A stretch of 64,000 bases of DNA from G016234445 sp964438865. Its GTDB lineage: Bacteria; Chloroflexota; Dehalococcoidia; Tepidiformales; Tepidiformaceae. The DNA is taken from positions 59,406-123,405 of the forward strand of contig CAYTMI010000010.1 in NCBI GenBank assembly GCA_964438865.1, given 5' to 3'. Both the position numbers and the translations under genes were made by a program. Below, one piece after another: positions 23,948 to 30,958 of this stretch. Under the pieces are notes generated by a model that searched no databases, was not told the DNA's origin, and was given only the letters and a program-made list of their open reading frames with translations. Numbering within the stretch: position 1 is the first letter of the stretch; every line of letters begins with the position of its first letter.

Positions 23948-24059
23948 CGCTTATCAAGAGGGGTTGAGGGATCCGGCCCTGCGAAACCCCGGCAGCCTGC
24001 CTCCATCAGGCAAGGTGCCAACTCCGGTCTCCCGGTGCGCCAGGAGAAAGATGAGAGCG
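23948..24059 (+). ncRNA. SAM-I (S-box) riboswitch aptamer
   Basis: The RNA matches the S-box consensus in order. It has CGCUUAUCAAGAG (P1 5' side and kink-turn start), then GAGGGAUCCGGCCC. GCGAAACCCCGGCAGCC forms the core, GGUGCCAACUCC follows, and GAAAGAUGAGAGCG is the P1 3' side. P1 pairs positions 23948-23955 with the 3' end. SAM-I riboswitches bind S-adenosylmethionine and lower expression of methionine or sulfur genes. Here it stands about 185 nt before a threonine-synthase-like gene, which is unusual because threonine synthase is not normally under SAM control. Hairpins downstream (24142-24154; GGGGCAC...GTGCCCC 24179-24198) lack a U-tract, so control is more likely translational. Confidence 0.93.
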
Positions 24060-24225
24060 CCAGCGCTCGGAACTATGACGGCCCACGCGGAATGAGGAGA
24101 CTACTCATGGCTTGCCTTTCGGGCCGAATGATCATGCCGTAGCCCCTTCGGGGCCATCCCACTGTCGTCGTTTCGCCCGGGGCACCTTCCTGTGCCCCCT
24201 GTCCGGCCACGCATCGCCGAGTGGC

Positions 24226-24234
24226 CACCGGGAG
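24226..24234 (+). promoter_or_regulatory. ribosome-binding region complementary to the riboswitch P4 loop
   Basis: CACCGGGAG contains the Shine-Dalgarno GGGAG, 7 nt before the ATG at 24242. It is the exact reverse complement of CTCCCGGTG at 24029-24037 inside the aptamer. A 9-nt pairing would hide the ribosome site, so this is a candidate for the riboswitch's expression platform. Confidence 0.45.
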
Positions 24235-24241
24235 TCATGGC

Positions 24242-25489
24242 ATGAGCTTTGCTACGAACCTGCGATGCCGCGAGTGTCATCGCGAATACCCACTCAACGC
24301 AACCCACGTCTGCGAATTCTGTTTCGGCCCCGTCGAAGTCACCTACGACTACGAGGGGATCCGGAAGACGGTGACCCGCGAGCGGATCGCCGCCGGCCCC
24401 GCGAGTCTCTGGCGCTACAAGGATTTCCTGCCCTGCGATGCGGCCTCCGCGATCGACATCGGCGCCGGCTTCACGCCGCTGATCCAGGCGAAGAACCTCG
24501 GGCGGGCGCTGGGCCTTCCGAACCTCTACATCAAGAACGACACCGTGAACCCGACATGGTCGTTCAAGGACCGCGTTGTCGCGGTTGCGAGCAGCCGGGC
24601 CCGGGAACTCGGGTACGAAAAGCTCGCCTGCGCAAGCACCGGCAACCTCGCGAACAGCGTCAGCGCCCACGCTGCCGCCGGCGGGATGGAGGCGATCGTC
24701 TTCATCCCGGACGACCTCGAGGCCGGGAAAGTGGTTGGCTCCAGCATCTACGGGCCGACGCTGGTGAAGGTACGCGGCAACTACGACGCCGTGAACCGCC
24801 TCTGCGCCGAACTCGCGGGAAGCTACAACTGGGGCTTCGTGAACGTAAACGTGCGCCCCTACTACTCCGAAGGCTCGAAGACGCTCGGGTTCGAAGTGGC
24901 GGAGCAGCTGGGCTGGCGGGCGCCCGACCACTGCGTCGTGCCGATCGCCAGCGGGTCGCTCTTCGTGAAGATCCGCAAAGGGTTCGACGAACTGGCGAAG
25001 GTGGGGCTCATCGACCCGCCGAAGACGCGGATGAGCGGCGCCCAGGCTACCGGCTGCTCGCCCGTGGCCACCGCCTGGAGCGAGGGTTCGATGAACTTCC
25101 GCCCGCAGCGGCCGAACACGATCGCCAAGTCGCTCGCCATTGGCAACCCTGCGGACGGCTACTACAGCCTCGTCCAGCTTCGCGACACGAACGGCGCCTG
25201 TGCCATGGTCACCGACGCGGAGATTGTCGCCGGGATGAAGCTCCTGGCCGAAACCGAGGGCATCTTCGGCGAGACGGCCGGCGGGGTCACCATCGCCGCC
25301 GTCAAGCAACTCGCGGAACAGGGTAGAATCGACCCGGGCGAACTGACAGTCGCCTTCATCACCGGGGCTGGTTTCAAGACCCTGGAGGCGGTCAGCGGCG
25401 CGCTCAAGACTCCGTTGGAGATCGACGCGACCGTGGACAGTTTCGAAGCGGCCTATACGGCCCTGCATGCAGCGGAGGCGGCAGCCTGA
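24242..25489 (+). CDS. thrC: threonine synthase-like PLP enzyme
   Basis: A 415-residue fold-type II PLP enzyme. It has an N-terminal zinc-ribbon-like segment (Cys9, Cys12, Cys24, Cys27) and the PLP lysine in NPTWSFKDR (about residue 107). CASTGNLANSVSAHAA is the phosphate-binding loop and ITGAGFKTLEAV lies near the C-terminus. Threonine synthase converts O-phosphohomoserine and water to threonine. The SAM-I riboswitch upstream, and the NIL and sulfur-carrier genes downstream, suggest a role in homocysteine or methionine synthesis instead, with a sulfur donor replacing water; that is inference. The next ATG overlaps the stop-codon region. Confidence 0.85.
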   Translation: MSFATNLRCRECHREYPLNATHVCEFCFGPVEVTYDYEGIRKTVTRERIAAGPASLWRYKDFLPCDAASAIDIGAGFTPLIQAKNLGRALGLPNLYIKNDTVNPTWSFKDRVVAVASSRARELGYEKLACASTGNLANSVSAHAAAGGMEAIVFIPDDLEAGKVVGSSIYGPTLVKVRGNYDAVNRLCAELAGSYNWGFVNVNVRPYYSEGSKTLGFEVAEQLGWRAPDHCVVPIASGSLFVKIRKGFDELAKVGLIDPPKTRMSGAQATGCSPVATAWSEGSMNFRPQRPNTIAKSLAIGNPADGYYSLVQLRDTNGACAMVTDAEIVAGMKLLAETEGIFGETAGGVTIAAVKQLAEQGRIDPGELTVAFITGAGFKTLEAVSGALKTPLEIDATVDSFEAAYTALHAAEAAA

Positions 25490-25731
25490 TGGCAGTCAAG
25501 CGCGTACGGTTCACCTTCCCCGAAGACCTCATCCGCGAGCCCGTGATCTACCTGCTCGGGCACCAGTTTCGCGTCATCACCAACGTCCGCATGGCCGATG
25601 TCGACGAGAAGACGGGCTGGGTTGTGCTCGAACTCGAAGGCGAAGCCGACGAGATTGCCCGCAGCCTTGCCTGGGCCCAGGAAAAGGGCGTCCGTGTCGA
25701 CCCGGTGACGGGCGACGTCGTCGAAGGCTAA
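25489..25731 (+). CDS. NIL domain protein
   Basis: An 80-residue ferredoxin-like NIL domain standing alone (KRVRFTFPEDLIREPVIYLLGHQFRVITNVRMADVDEKTGWVVLELEGEADEI shortened here by description: strand, conserved EPVIY helix, then a two-strand hairpin). NIL domains are found at the end of MetN methionine transporters, where they bind methionine, and fused to ferredoxins in archaeal homocysteine synthesis proteins. Between a threonine-synthase-like enzyme and a sulfur carrier it probably senses methionine or helps sulfur transfer. The start touches the stop of the preceding gene. Confidence 0.88.
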   Translation: MAVKRVRFTFPEDLIREPVIYLLGHQFRVITNVRMADVDEKTGWVVLELEGEADEIARSLAWAQEKGVRVDPVTGDVVEG

Positions 25732-25786
25732 GCACCGCGGCGGCGGCCCGGCCTCCGCTACCACACGAAAAGGACGGATTCGACCG

Positions 25787-26065
25787 ATGCCAGTTACTGT
25801 CCGCATTCCCCAGCCGCTCAGGGGACTCACCGGCAACCTTCCCACCGTCAGCGCCGAAGGGGCCACGCTCATGGCCTGCATCGAGGGGCTCGAAGCAACC
25901 TATCCCGGGATGCGCGACCGGCTGATGGACGAGACCGGGCAGCTTCGGCGGTTCGTCAACATCTATGTGAACGGCGACGACGTGCGCTTCATGGATGGGC
26001 TGAACACGGCGCTGAAGGACCGGGACGAAGTGAGCATCGTGCCGGCCGTCGCCGGGGGCCAGTAG
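25787..26065 (+). CDS. MoaD/ThiS-like sulfur carrier protein
   Basis: A 92-residue beta-grasp protein (VTVRIPQPLRGLTGNLPTV, then MRDRLMDETGQLRRFVNIYVNGDDVRF, then DEVSIVPAVAGGQ). These proteins are adenylated at a C-terminal Gly-Gly and carry sulfur as a thiocarboxylate. This one ends GGQ, with one residue after the diglycine. It would need trimming before activation, as is known for the homocysteine carrier HcyS of Wolinella, which is cut by a JAMM protease. It is 55 nt after the NIL gene and lies in the SAM-riboswitch operon. AAAAGGACGG precedes the ATG. Confidence 0.88.
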   Translation: MPVTVRIPQPLRGLTGNLPTVSAEGATLMACIEGLEATYPGMRDRLMDETGQLRRFVNIYVNGDDVRFMDGLNTALKDRDEVSIVPAVAGGQ

Positions 26066-26074
26066 CGCGTCTGT

Positions 26075-26608
26075 TCAGCGGTCGAGGGTTTCGAAGAGCT
26101 CGCCGGTGAGGATGGAGAGCCCGGGGACGCTGGCAGTTTCCAACTGGTCTTCTGGCCCGAGCGTCCTTCGGCTGCCCCGCTCGTAGACCTCGACTTCGCG
26201 GCGCTCAGGGTCCACCACCCAGACGGCTTCCACTCCCGCGGCGAGGTAGATGTCGACCTTCGCGCGCGCCTCGAGCCGGCTCTGTCCCGGCGAGAGGATT
26301 TCGACGGCAAGGTGCGGCGGCCGGGTGACGTGCCCGTGTTCCCGCGGAGCGTCGCTGCGGAAGAAGACGACATCGGGGAGCAGTGCACTGTCTTGCCGCA
26401 TGCCTGCCGCAGGCATGATCGTGCGGGCCTCGGATGAAGCGCGCCCGAAACGTTTCAGCAGGGCGCCAATTTCGATCTGGAGGTCGCCATGGTCGAAGGT
26501 GGGCATCGGCTTCTGGTAGACCTCCCCGTCGATGAGTTCGAGGCGGTCGTCTTCAATCCCTGGCGTCGCGAGGAAGGAACCCAGAGGAACGCGCGTCTTC
26601 GTTGCCAT
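26075..26608 (-). CDS. Uma2 family putative endonuclease, copy A
   Basis: A 177-residue Uma2 (DUF820) protein with a PD-(D/E)XK nuclease-like core: RLELIDGEVYQKPMP, then LPDVVFFRSD, RPPHLAVEILSPGQSRLEARAKVDIYLAAGVEAVWVVDPE. The Asp/Glu-x-Lys style residues lie in EILSPGQ...K. Function in cells is unknown. It is about as long as its neighbour copy B, to which it is clearly related (both begin MATKTR), so the pair arose by tandem duplication. The promoter gives a leaderless start: TACACT, 6 nt, ATG. Confidence 0.88.
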   Translation of the reverse strand: MATKTRVPLGSFLATPGIEDDRLELIDGEVYQKPMPTFDHGDLQIEIGALLKRFGRASSEARTIMPAAGMRQDSALLPDVVFFRSDAPREHGHVTRPPHLAVEILSPGQSRLEARAKVDIYLAAGVEAVWVVDPERREVEVYERGSRRTLGPEDQLETASVPGLSILTGELFETLDR

Positions 26609-26654
26609 GTCCGCAGTGTAACAAAACGGCCCCCCGCGTGAGCGAAGGGCCGTG
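26591..26654 (-). terminator. 64-bp terminator-promoter block, copy A
   Basis: On the minus strand the hairpin ACGGCCC...GGGCCGT (26626-26653) is followed by TTTTGTTACACT, so the T-rich tail runs straight into the -10 box of Uma2 copy A. The block thus ends the upstream gene (copy B) and starts the next. It is identical over 64 bp to 27211-27274. Confidence 0.75.
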
Positions 26655-26676
26655 GAGGGGCGGTTCGCCGAGGCGG

Positions 26677-27228
26677 CTAGGAAGCGGCGCCGCCCCGGCC
26701 TTCGAGCAACGCGAAGATCCCGGCCGCAGTCATCCGGAACCCGGGGACGCTCGGCGTCTCGACCATGCCATCTCCCGCGGCGGTGCGGCGCGTCCCGCTT
26801 TCGTAGACGTCGATGCTCCTCGCGTCAACATCGATCACCCAAACACAGGGGATGCCGAACGCGAGGTAGGCGTCGATCTTCGCGCGCATCTCCGCCCGTC
26901 GCTGACCGGGGGACAGGATTTCCACCGCGAGGTCCGGTGGCCGCGTCATCCACTCGTCCTCTCCCGGCGGGTTGTCCCGATAGAAGGCAATGTCGGGGAG
27001 GGGCGCGCTGGCGTCCATCGTCGCGGAGGCCGGGATGATCGCCCGGGGTTCAACGCCAGCGAAGCCGTGCTCGTCCAGTTTGGCCCCGAGCCGCAGCGCG
27101 AGCTGGCTGTGACCCCATCGCGGTGACATCTTGTCGCAGACCTCCCCGTCGATGAGTTCCAGCCGTTGTTCGTCGATCCCTGGCAGGGCCAAGAACTCGG
27201 TCAGCGTCAGGCGCGTCTTCGTTGCCAT
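26677..27228 (-). CDS. Uma2 family putative endonuclease, copy B
   Basis: A 183-residue Uma2 protein with the same motif order as copy A: RLELIDGEVCDKMSPRWG, LPDIAFYRDN, RPPDLAVEILSPGQRRAEMRAKIDAYLAFGIPCVWVIDVDA. Apart from the shared start and core, the two proteins have diverged considerably, so the duplication is old even though the flanking 64-bp block is still identical. It has the same leaderless TACACT promoter (27235-27240). Confidence 0.88.
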   Translation of the reverse strand: MATKTRLTLTEFLALPGIDEQRLELIDGEVCDKMSPRWGHSQLALRLGAKLDEHGFAGVEPRAIIPASATMDASAPLPDIAFYRDNPPGEDEWMTRPPDLAVEILSPGQRRAEMRAKIDAYLAFGIPCVWVIDVDARSIDVYESGTRRTAAGDGMVETPSVPGFRMTAAGIFALLEGRGGAAS

Positions 27229-27274
27229 GTCCGCAGTGTAACAAAACGGCCCCCCGCGTGAGCGAAGGGCCGTG
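27211..27274 (-). terminator. 64-bp terminator-promoter block, copy B
   Basis: Identical to 26591-26654. The hairpin (27246-27273) would terminate transcription from tatA, and the TACACT that follows starts Uma2 copy B, 6 nt before its ATG. Confidence 0.75.
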
Positions 27275-27297
27275 ATGGTGTGTGGTGCGCTGGGAGG

Positions 27298-27588
27298 CTA
27301 GAAGACGTTGGGGTTCTTCTGGTCGGCCGGGGGAGCCGGTGGCTGCTGGGCCGGGGGTGGAGGAGGCGTGTATTGGGCCTGCGTCTGCTGTGGCTGCGGC
27401 GGCGCGGCCTGCGTCTGCTGCTGAGCGTTCTTGGCGGCCTCGACATCCTCGTCCTTGACGGCCTTGCGGAATTCCTTGATCGACGACCCAAGTTCGCGGC
27501 CAAGGCCGCTGATCTTGCCGACGCCGAAAATCAGGATGATAACGGCCCCGATGATGAGGAGTTCAGGGGCACCGAGTGAACCAAACAT
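27298..27588 (-). CDS. tatA: twin-arginine translocase subunit TatA/TatE
   Basis: A 96-residue Tat pore-forming subunit. It has the single N-terminal membrane helix (LLIIGAVIILIFGVG), the hinge GKISGLGRELGSSIKEFRKAV forming the amphipathic helix, and a Gln/Pro-rich disordered tail (about residues 55-96) ending KNPNVF. The tail is longer and more proline-rich than usual. It oligomerises with TatC (not in this window) to export folded proteins. The ribosome site GAGAGG lies 5 nt before the ATG. The leader and first codons are shared with the next gene upstream. Confidence 0.93.
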   Translation of the reverse strand: MFGSLGAPELLIIGAVIILIFGVGKISGLGRELGSSIKEFRKAVKDEDVEAAKNAQQQTQAAPPQPQQTQAQYTPPPPPAQQPPAPPADQKNPNVF

Positions 27589-27644
27589 AAGAACCTCTCT
27601 CGCCCCGCCAGTCCGGGGACATCACCCAATCATGGTACAGGATA
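27562..27644. repeat. 83-bp duplicated leader and start region, tatA copy
   Basis: The first eight or so codons, ribosome site and promoter region of tatA are repeated 281 bp further on at 27843-27925 with only scattered differences. Both copies keep TTCTTATG/TCCTATG starts and the TGGTACAGGATA element. Confidence 0.85.
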
Positions 27645-27671
27645 CGCCGCGGGGGTCGATGCAGGCGATCT

Positions 27672-27869
27672 TTACGCCCGGTTCCCTCGCGGGGGCACGG
27701 CGATGAGCACAAGTAGGCCCACAACGAGTCCAATGAGGCCCAGGATACCGAAGGCTCCGAACCAGGGAGACCGCCCGCGAGCGTTCGCCACGTAGACGAG
27801 GATGGCGATTGGGGCCGCCCAGACGATCAGGACGATCAGAACTTCAGGGGCGCCGAGTGGACCAAACAT
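27672..27869 (-). CDS. small membrane protein with a TatA-like start, 65 aa
   Basis: Begins MFGPLGAPEVLIVLIVW, almost the same first nine residues as TatA (MFGSLGAPE). It then diverges into two membrane helices (about residues 9-27 and 38-58) joined by NARGRSPWFGAFG, and ends in a short basic tail. It lacks the TatA amphipathic helix. Its leader is a near copy of the tatA leader, so the gene seems to be a chimera formed by duplicating the tatA 5' end onto another small membrane protein. Function unknown. Confidence 0.65.
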   Translation of the reverse strand: MFGPLGAPEVLIVLIVWAAPIAILVYVANARGRSPWFGAFGILGLIGLVVGLLVLIAVPPRGNRA

Positions 27870-27925
27870 AGGAACCTCTCTCGCCCGGCCGGTCCCGGGA
27901 CATCACCCAATCGTGGTACAGGATA
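27843..27925. repeat. 83-bp duplicated leader and start region, small-protein copy
   Basis: Second copy of the block at 27562-27644; it supplies the ribosome site and first codons of the 65-residue membrane protein. Confidence 0.85.
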
Positions 27926-27970
27926 GGCCTCGCGGGGGAAGGTGCCAGAACGAACGGCCGCCGGCGCCGC

Positions 27971-28282
27971 TCACGCCAGCCGCTCTACGAATACGTCCAT
28001 GATGCCGCCGCAGATCTTATCGTCGCCGTCCAGGGGCTCCGTCAGGTCCACGGTGACCATCCGGGGCTTGCCGTCTTCGAAGGCTGCCATGGCCTCCTGC
28101 CAGACTTCCGCTTCCCCGCAACCGCCGCCGATCGTCCCGCAGAATGTGCCGTCGCTGCGGACGACCATCTTCGCGCCCGTTTTCCGCGGCGTAGAGCCGC
28201 GCGTCCGGGCGACCGTGGCAAGGACCACGGGTTCTCGGCGGGAGAGGGCTTGGGTGATTTCGCGATAGATCTCGTCCTGCAT
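27971..28282 (-). CDS. XdhC/CoxI-like protein, N-terminal domain only
   Basis: A 103-residue protein made only of the XdhC_CoxI domain: LSRREPVVLATVARTRGSTPRKTGAKMVVRSDGTFCGTIGGGCGEAEVW. XdhC proteins help load the sulfurated molybdenum cofactor into xanthine or CO dehydrogenases. The usual C-terminal Rossmann domain is absent, and no molybdenum hydroxylase lies nearby, so it may pair with a separate partner elsewhere. The start MQDEIYREI (complement of 28280-28282) is chosen over an upstream ATG because the conserved domain begins here. Confidence 0.85.
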   Translation of the reverse strand: MQDEIYREITQALSRREPVVLATVARTRGSTPRKTGAKMVVRSDGTFCGTIGGGCGEAEVWQEAMAAFEDGKPRMVTVDLTEPLDGDDKICGGIMDVFVERLA

Positions 28283-28352
28283 GGTCCGATCGTCGCCGAC
28301 GCGGGGGCAGGATGGCAAGCGCGAGCGAATCAAGCCGGCCCGTCGAAGCCTG

Positions 28353-29168
28353 CTACTGCCAGCGAGGGTAGCTGCCGAAGACCTTCAATTCGGCGCAGAG
28401 GGGGCGGATTGCCGCCAGCGCCTCGACGATGATCGGGTCGTCGACGTGGCCTTCGAAGTCGACGAGGAAGGCATATTCGCCGAAGGTCGCCCGCGTCGGC
28501 CGGCTTTCGATCTTCGTGCAGTTGATCGAACGGGTGGCGAATTCGTTGAGGACGCTGGCCAGGGCCCCGGCACGGTCTTGCGGGAAGGTGAAGGCGATCG
28601 ACGTCCGGTCGTGGCCGGTGGACGCTGGCTTCCCGCGCCCGAGGAGGACGAAGCGGGTCAGGTTGTTGGAAGAATCCTGGATCCCCCGGGCCATGATCTC
28701 GGCCCCTGTCAGATGGGCGGCCCGTTCTGTGGAGATCGCGGCGGAATCGTCGTGCTTCATTGCCAGGGTCGCGGCCTCGGCGGTCGAGAGCGCGGCTTCC
28801 ACCTGCGCCTTCGGGAAACAGCGTTCGAGGAACCGGCGGCACTGCCCCAGCGCCTGGGTGTGCGAATAGATGACCTTCACCTGGTCCGCGCGGGTGCCGG
28901 GCCTGGCGACCAGGTTGTGGACGATCGGCAACACCAGTTCCCGCTGGATTTGGAGGTCGGTTTCGTGGATGAGGATGTCGAGCGTTTCCGCCACCGAGCC
29001 GTTGAGCGAATTTTCGATGGCGACAACACCGAAGTCGGCCATCCCGGAGTCGACCGCGGCGGCTACGGCGGCGTGCGACGGGAACGGGAGCAGGTCGGCC
29101 TCCGGGACGAAGCGCATGGCGGCCTCTTCGCCAAAGGTGCCCGGCGGGCCAAGATAGGCGACTTTCAT
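28353..29168 (-). CDS. pheA: prephenate dehydratase
   Basis: A 271-residue monofunctional enzyme that converts prephenate to phenylpyruvate for phenylalanine synthesis. The catalytic domain starts at MKVAYLGPPGTFGEEAA, includes VVAIENSLNGSV, and has the TRF motif in NNLTRFVLLGRG (about residues 167-178). The C-terminal ACT domain holds CTKIESRPTRATFGEYAFLVDFEGH, whose ESRP motif binds phenylalanine for feedback control. Length is normal. The gene ends upstream of an XdhC-like gene on the same strand and follows a TrkA-type gene by 7 nt. Confidence 0.95.
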   Translation of the reverse strand: MKVAYLGPPGTFGEEAAMRFVPEADLLPFPSHAAVAAAVDSGMADFGVVAIENSLNGSVAETLDILIHETDLQIQRELVLPIVHNLVARPGTRADQVKVIYSHTQALGQCRRFLERCFPKAQVEAALSTAEAATLAMKHDDSAAISTERAAHLTGAEIMARGIQDSSNNLTRFVLLGRGKPASTGHDRTSIAFTFPQDRAGALASVLNEFATRSINCTKIESRPTRATFGEYAFLVDFEGHVDDPIIVEALAAIRPLCAELKVFGSYPRWQ

Positions 29169-29175
29169 CGGCGGG

Positions 29176-29850
29176 TTACGTGTCCAGCCCGTGGAGAGTG
29201 CCGATGAGCGCTTCCCGGAGCTTGTCCATGCTCTCCCGCCGGGTTACGACGACGAGCGCGTCCCCCGCGTTGAGGCGGGTTTCCCCGCTCGGGATGCGGG
29301 GCACGCCGCCGGGGTCGACGATGAGGGCGACCAGCGATTCCGGCGGCAGGAGGACGTCGCGGACCGAGCGGCCGGCGACCGGTGAGGTCTCGGGGAGCCG
29401 GACTTCGACCAGTTCGAGGCCGCTGTGAAGCTGGAGCAAGGGGATCATCTCGTAGGTCGGGAGTTCCTGTTCGATCTGACCGAGGATGGCCTGGGTCGCG
29501 GAGATGGTGGTTTCGATGCCGCGCTTCTTGAAGAGCAGTTCGTTCTTCGGGTTGTTGATCCGGGCGATGGTGCGGGTGACGCCGCGGTTCCGGGCGATTT
29601 CGCAAATCACCAGGTTGTCTTCGTCGTCCCCGGTGACGGCCGCGACGAGGTCGGCGCGGGCGACGCCGGCGAGGTCGAGGGTGGTCGCTTCGCAGCTGTC
29701 GCCGCTCATCACGGCGTCGGTCAGTTCTTCGGTGATAGCGCGCGCCCGGGCGGGGTCGCGTTCGATGACGAGGACTTCGTGGTTGCTGTTGAGGAGTTCC
29801 TCGGCGAGGTGGAATCCGACTTTGCCGCCGCCTGCAACGATGATGTACAT
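29176..29850 (-). CDS. TrkA/KtrA-type potassium uptake regulatory protein (N and C domains)
   Basis: A 224-residue protein with an RCK N-terminal Rossmann domain (MYIIVAGGGKVGFHLAEELL, then VLVIERDPARA and GDSCEATTLDLAGV) and a C-terminal TrkA-C/RCK-C domain (about residues 140-220, GLELVEVRLPETSPVAGRSV). It binds nucleotides and gates a potassium channel or transporter. It follows a second, N-domain-only protein by 2 nt, a typical pairing of Trk/Ktr regulators. The membrane subunit is not in the window. Confidence 0.9.
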   Translation of the reverse strand: MYIIVAGGGKVGFHLAEELLNSNHEVLVIERDPARARAITEELTDAVMSGDSCEATTLDLAGVARADLVAAVTGDDEDNLVICEIARNRGVTRTIARINNPKNELLFKKRGIETTISATQAILGQIEQELPTYEMIPLLQLHSGLELVEVRLPETSPVAGRSVRDVLLPPESLVALIVDPGGVPRIPSGETRLNAGDALVVVTRRESMDKLREALIGTLHGLDT

Positions 29851-29852
29851 GG

Positions 29853-30269
29853 TTACCCCTTCGCCGCCTGGTCGCCCAGGAGCATCGAGACGATGACGCT
29901 GGCGCCGAGTGCGGTGGGACTGAAGATTTCGAGGCCGAGGCTGCTGAAGATCTCAGCCCGGAGGGGGTCGTAGATCCGGCAGAGGACACGCTTGACGCCG
30001 TAGATTTCGTGGGCGAGCTGGCTGGCGAAGTAGTTGCGGTTGTCGCCCTGGGTGAGGGCCATGAAGGCGTCGGCTTCCTTGATCCCGGCCCGTTCGAGGG
30101 CGGGGCCGTCCATGCCGTTGCCCACCGCCTGTGTGCCCTTGAAGCTCGGGGGCAGCCGCCGGAACGAGGAGGGGGTGAGGTCCATCACGGTGACATCGTG
30201 GCCCGCCTCATCGAGAGTCGCCGCCACCCGGGCCCCGACTCGCCCACAGCCCATGATCAGTACGTTCAT
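29853..30269 (-). CDS. TrkA-N (RCK) domain protein
   Basis: A 138-residue single Rossmann domain (MNVLIMGCGRVGARVAATLDEAGHDVTVMD) with the glycine-rich nucleotide loop and a later NRNYFASQLAHEIYGVKRVLCRIYDPLRAEIF. It lacks the C-terminal RCK-C domain. Encoded immediately before the two-domain partner, it would form a heteromeric regulatory ring with it. A UspA-family gene lies just upstream on the same strand, as is common for potassium and stress regulation. Confidence 0.88.
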   Translation of the reverse strand: MNVLIMGCGRVGARVAATLDEAGHDVTVMDLTPSSFRRLPPSFKGTQAVGNGMDGPALERAGIKEADAFMALTQGDNRNYFASQLAHEIYGVKRVLCRIYDPLRAEIFSSLGLEIFSPTALGASVIVSMLLGDQAAKG

Positions 30270-30278
30270 CCGGTCACC

Positions 30279-30746
30279 TCAGCCGTGGTGGGTCGTTGGC
30301 GCCGGCTGGCCGACCGCCTGGCGGACCACCCAGACCTGGCAGGGCGCGTTCTTGAGCACGTAGTCCGCCGTCCGGCCGATTTCGAACGACCCCAGCACGC
30401 GTTTGTATCCCACGCCGATGATAATCGCATCCACGGACCGGTCACGCGCATCTTCGACGATCGCCTGGCCGGCGTCACGGGCCTGGAGGAGGCCGCCGGT
30501 GACGTGGAAGTCGGCTGCGGCGGCGACCTCTTCGGCGCGCCGGAGGAGCGCTTCCCCGCGCCGCGCCTCTGCATCCATCTCGGCGTTGAGGGGCAGGGAG
30601 CGGTTCACTTCGATGACGTGGACCACGTAGACGCGGCCCTTGCGCTGCTTCGCGAGGGCGCAGGCCGCCGTGACCGCATCGAGGCTGGCGGAAGTGTTGA
30701 TGACGGGGACGAGGATGGTATTGGGCGCTGCCATCAGTTCAGCCAT
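30279..30746 (-). CDS. universal stress protein UspA family
   Basis: A 155-residue alpha/beta protein: NTILVPVINTSASLDAVTAACALAKQRKGRVYVVHVIE, then VDAIIIGVGYKRVLGSFEIGRTADYVLKNAPCQVWVV. The typical ATP-binding G-x2-G-x9-G(S/T) motif is replaced here by GVGYKRVLGSFEIGRTADYVL, close to the consensus, so nucleotide binding is possible. It is upstream of the TrkA pair by 9 nt and is likely cotranscribed, which suggests it modulates potassium transport. Confidence 0.88.
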   Translation of the reverse strand: MAELMAAPNTILVPVINTSASLDAVTAACALAKQRKGRVYVVHVIEVNRSLPLNAEMDAEARRGEALLRRAEEVAAAADFHVTGGLLQARDAGQAIVEDARDRSVDAIIIGVGYKRVLGSFEIGRTADYVLKNAPCQVWVVRQAVGQPAPTTHHG

Positions 30747-30793
30747 GCTCCTCGGCGGGGACGAGGCCCCGCAATGTCATTCTGCCACGGCTC

Positions 30794-30958
30794 CTAGTCA
30801 TCCTGCGTGAACCAGAGCCGGAGGACGCCATTCAACACCAGCACGACGCCGATGGCGATGCCGATGTTCCACCCGGTGTCCTGGCTGAGCATGAACAGAA
30901 TGAGGACGATCCCCAGGACAATGGAGATCACGGAGAAGACGTAGTTCGCGGTGCGCAT
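30794..30958 (-). CDS. small two-helix membrane protein, 54 aa
   Basis: A short hydrophobic protein (MRTANYVFSVISIVLGIVL to LNGVLRLWFTQDD) with two membrane helices at about residues 6-23 and 31-47. No family is recognised. The start (complement of 30956-30958) is preferred to an upstream ATG that would add a non-membrane leader. It lies in the same orientation as uspA, 47 nt upstream, and may belong to that operon. Confidence 0.6.
   Translation of the reverse strand: MRTANYVFSVISIVLGIVLILFMLSQDTGWNIGIAIGVVLVLNGVLRLWFTQDD

Noticed and set aside
24142..24198. Intrinsic terminator as the riboswitch expression platform
   Set aside because: The hairpins are stable but not followed by a U-tract, so transcriptional control is not supported; SD pairing is the better candidate.
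24101..25468. Long minus-strand frame opposite thrC
   Set aside because: The plus strand encodes a complete recognisable PLP enzyme under a riboswitch; the minus frame is a compositional shadow.
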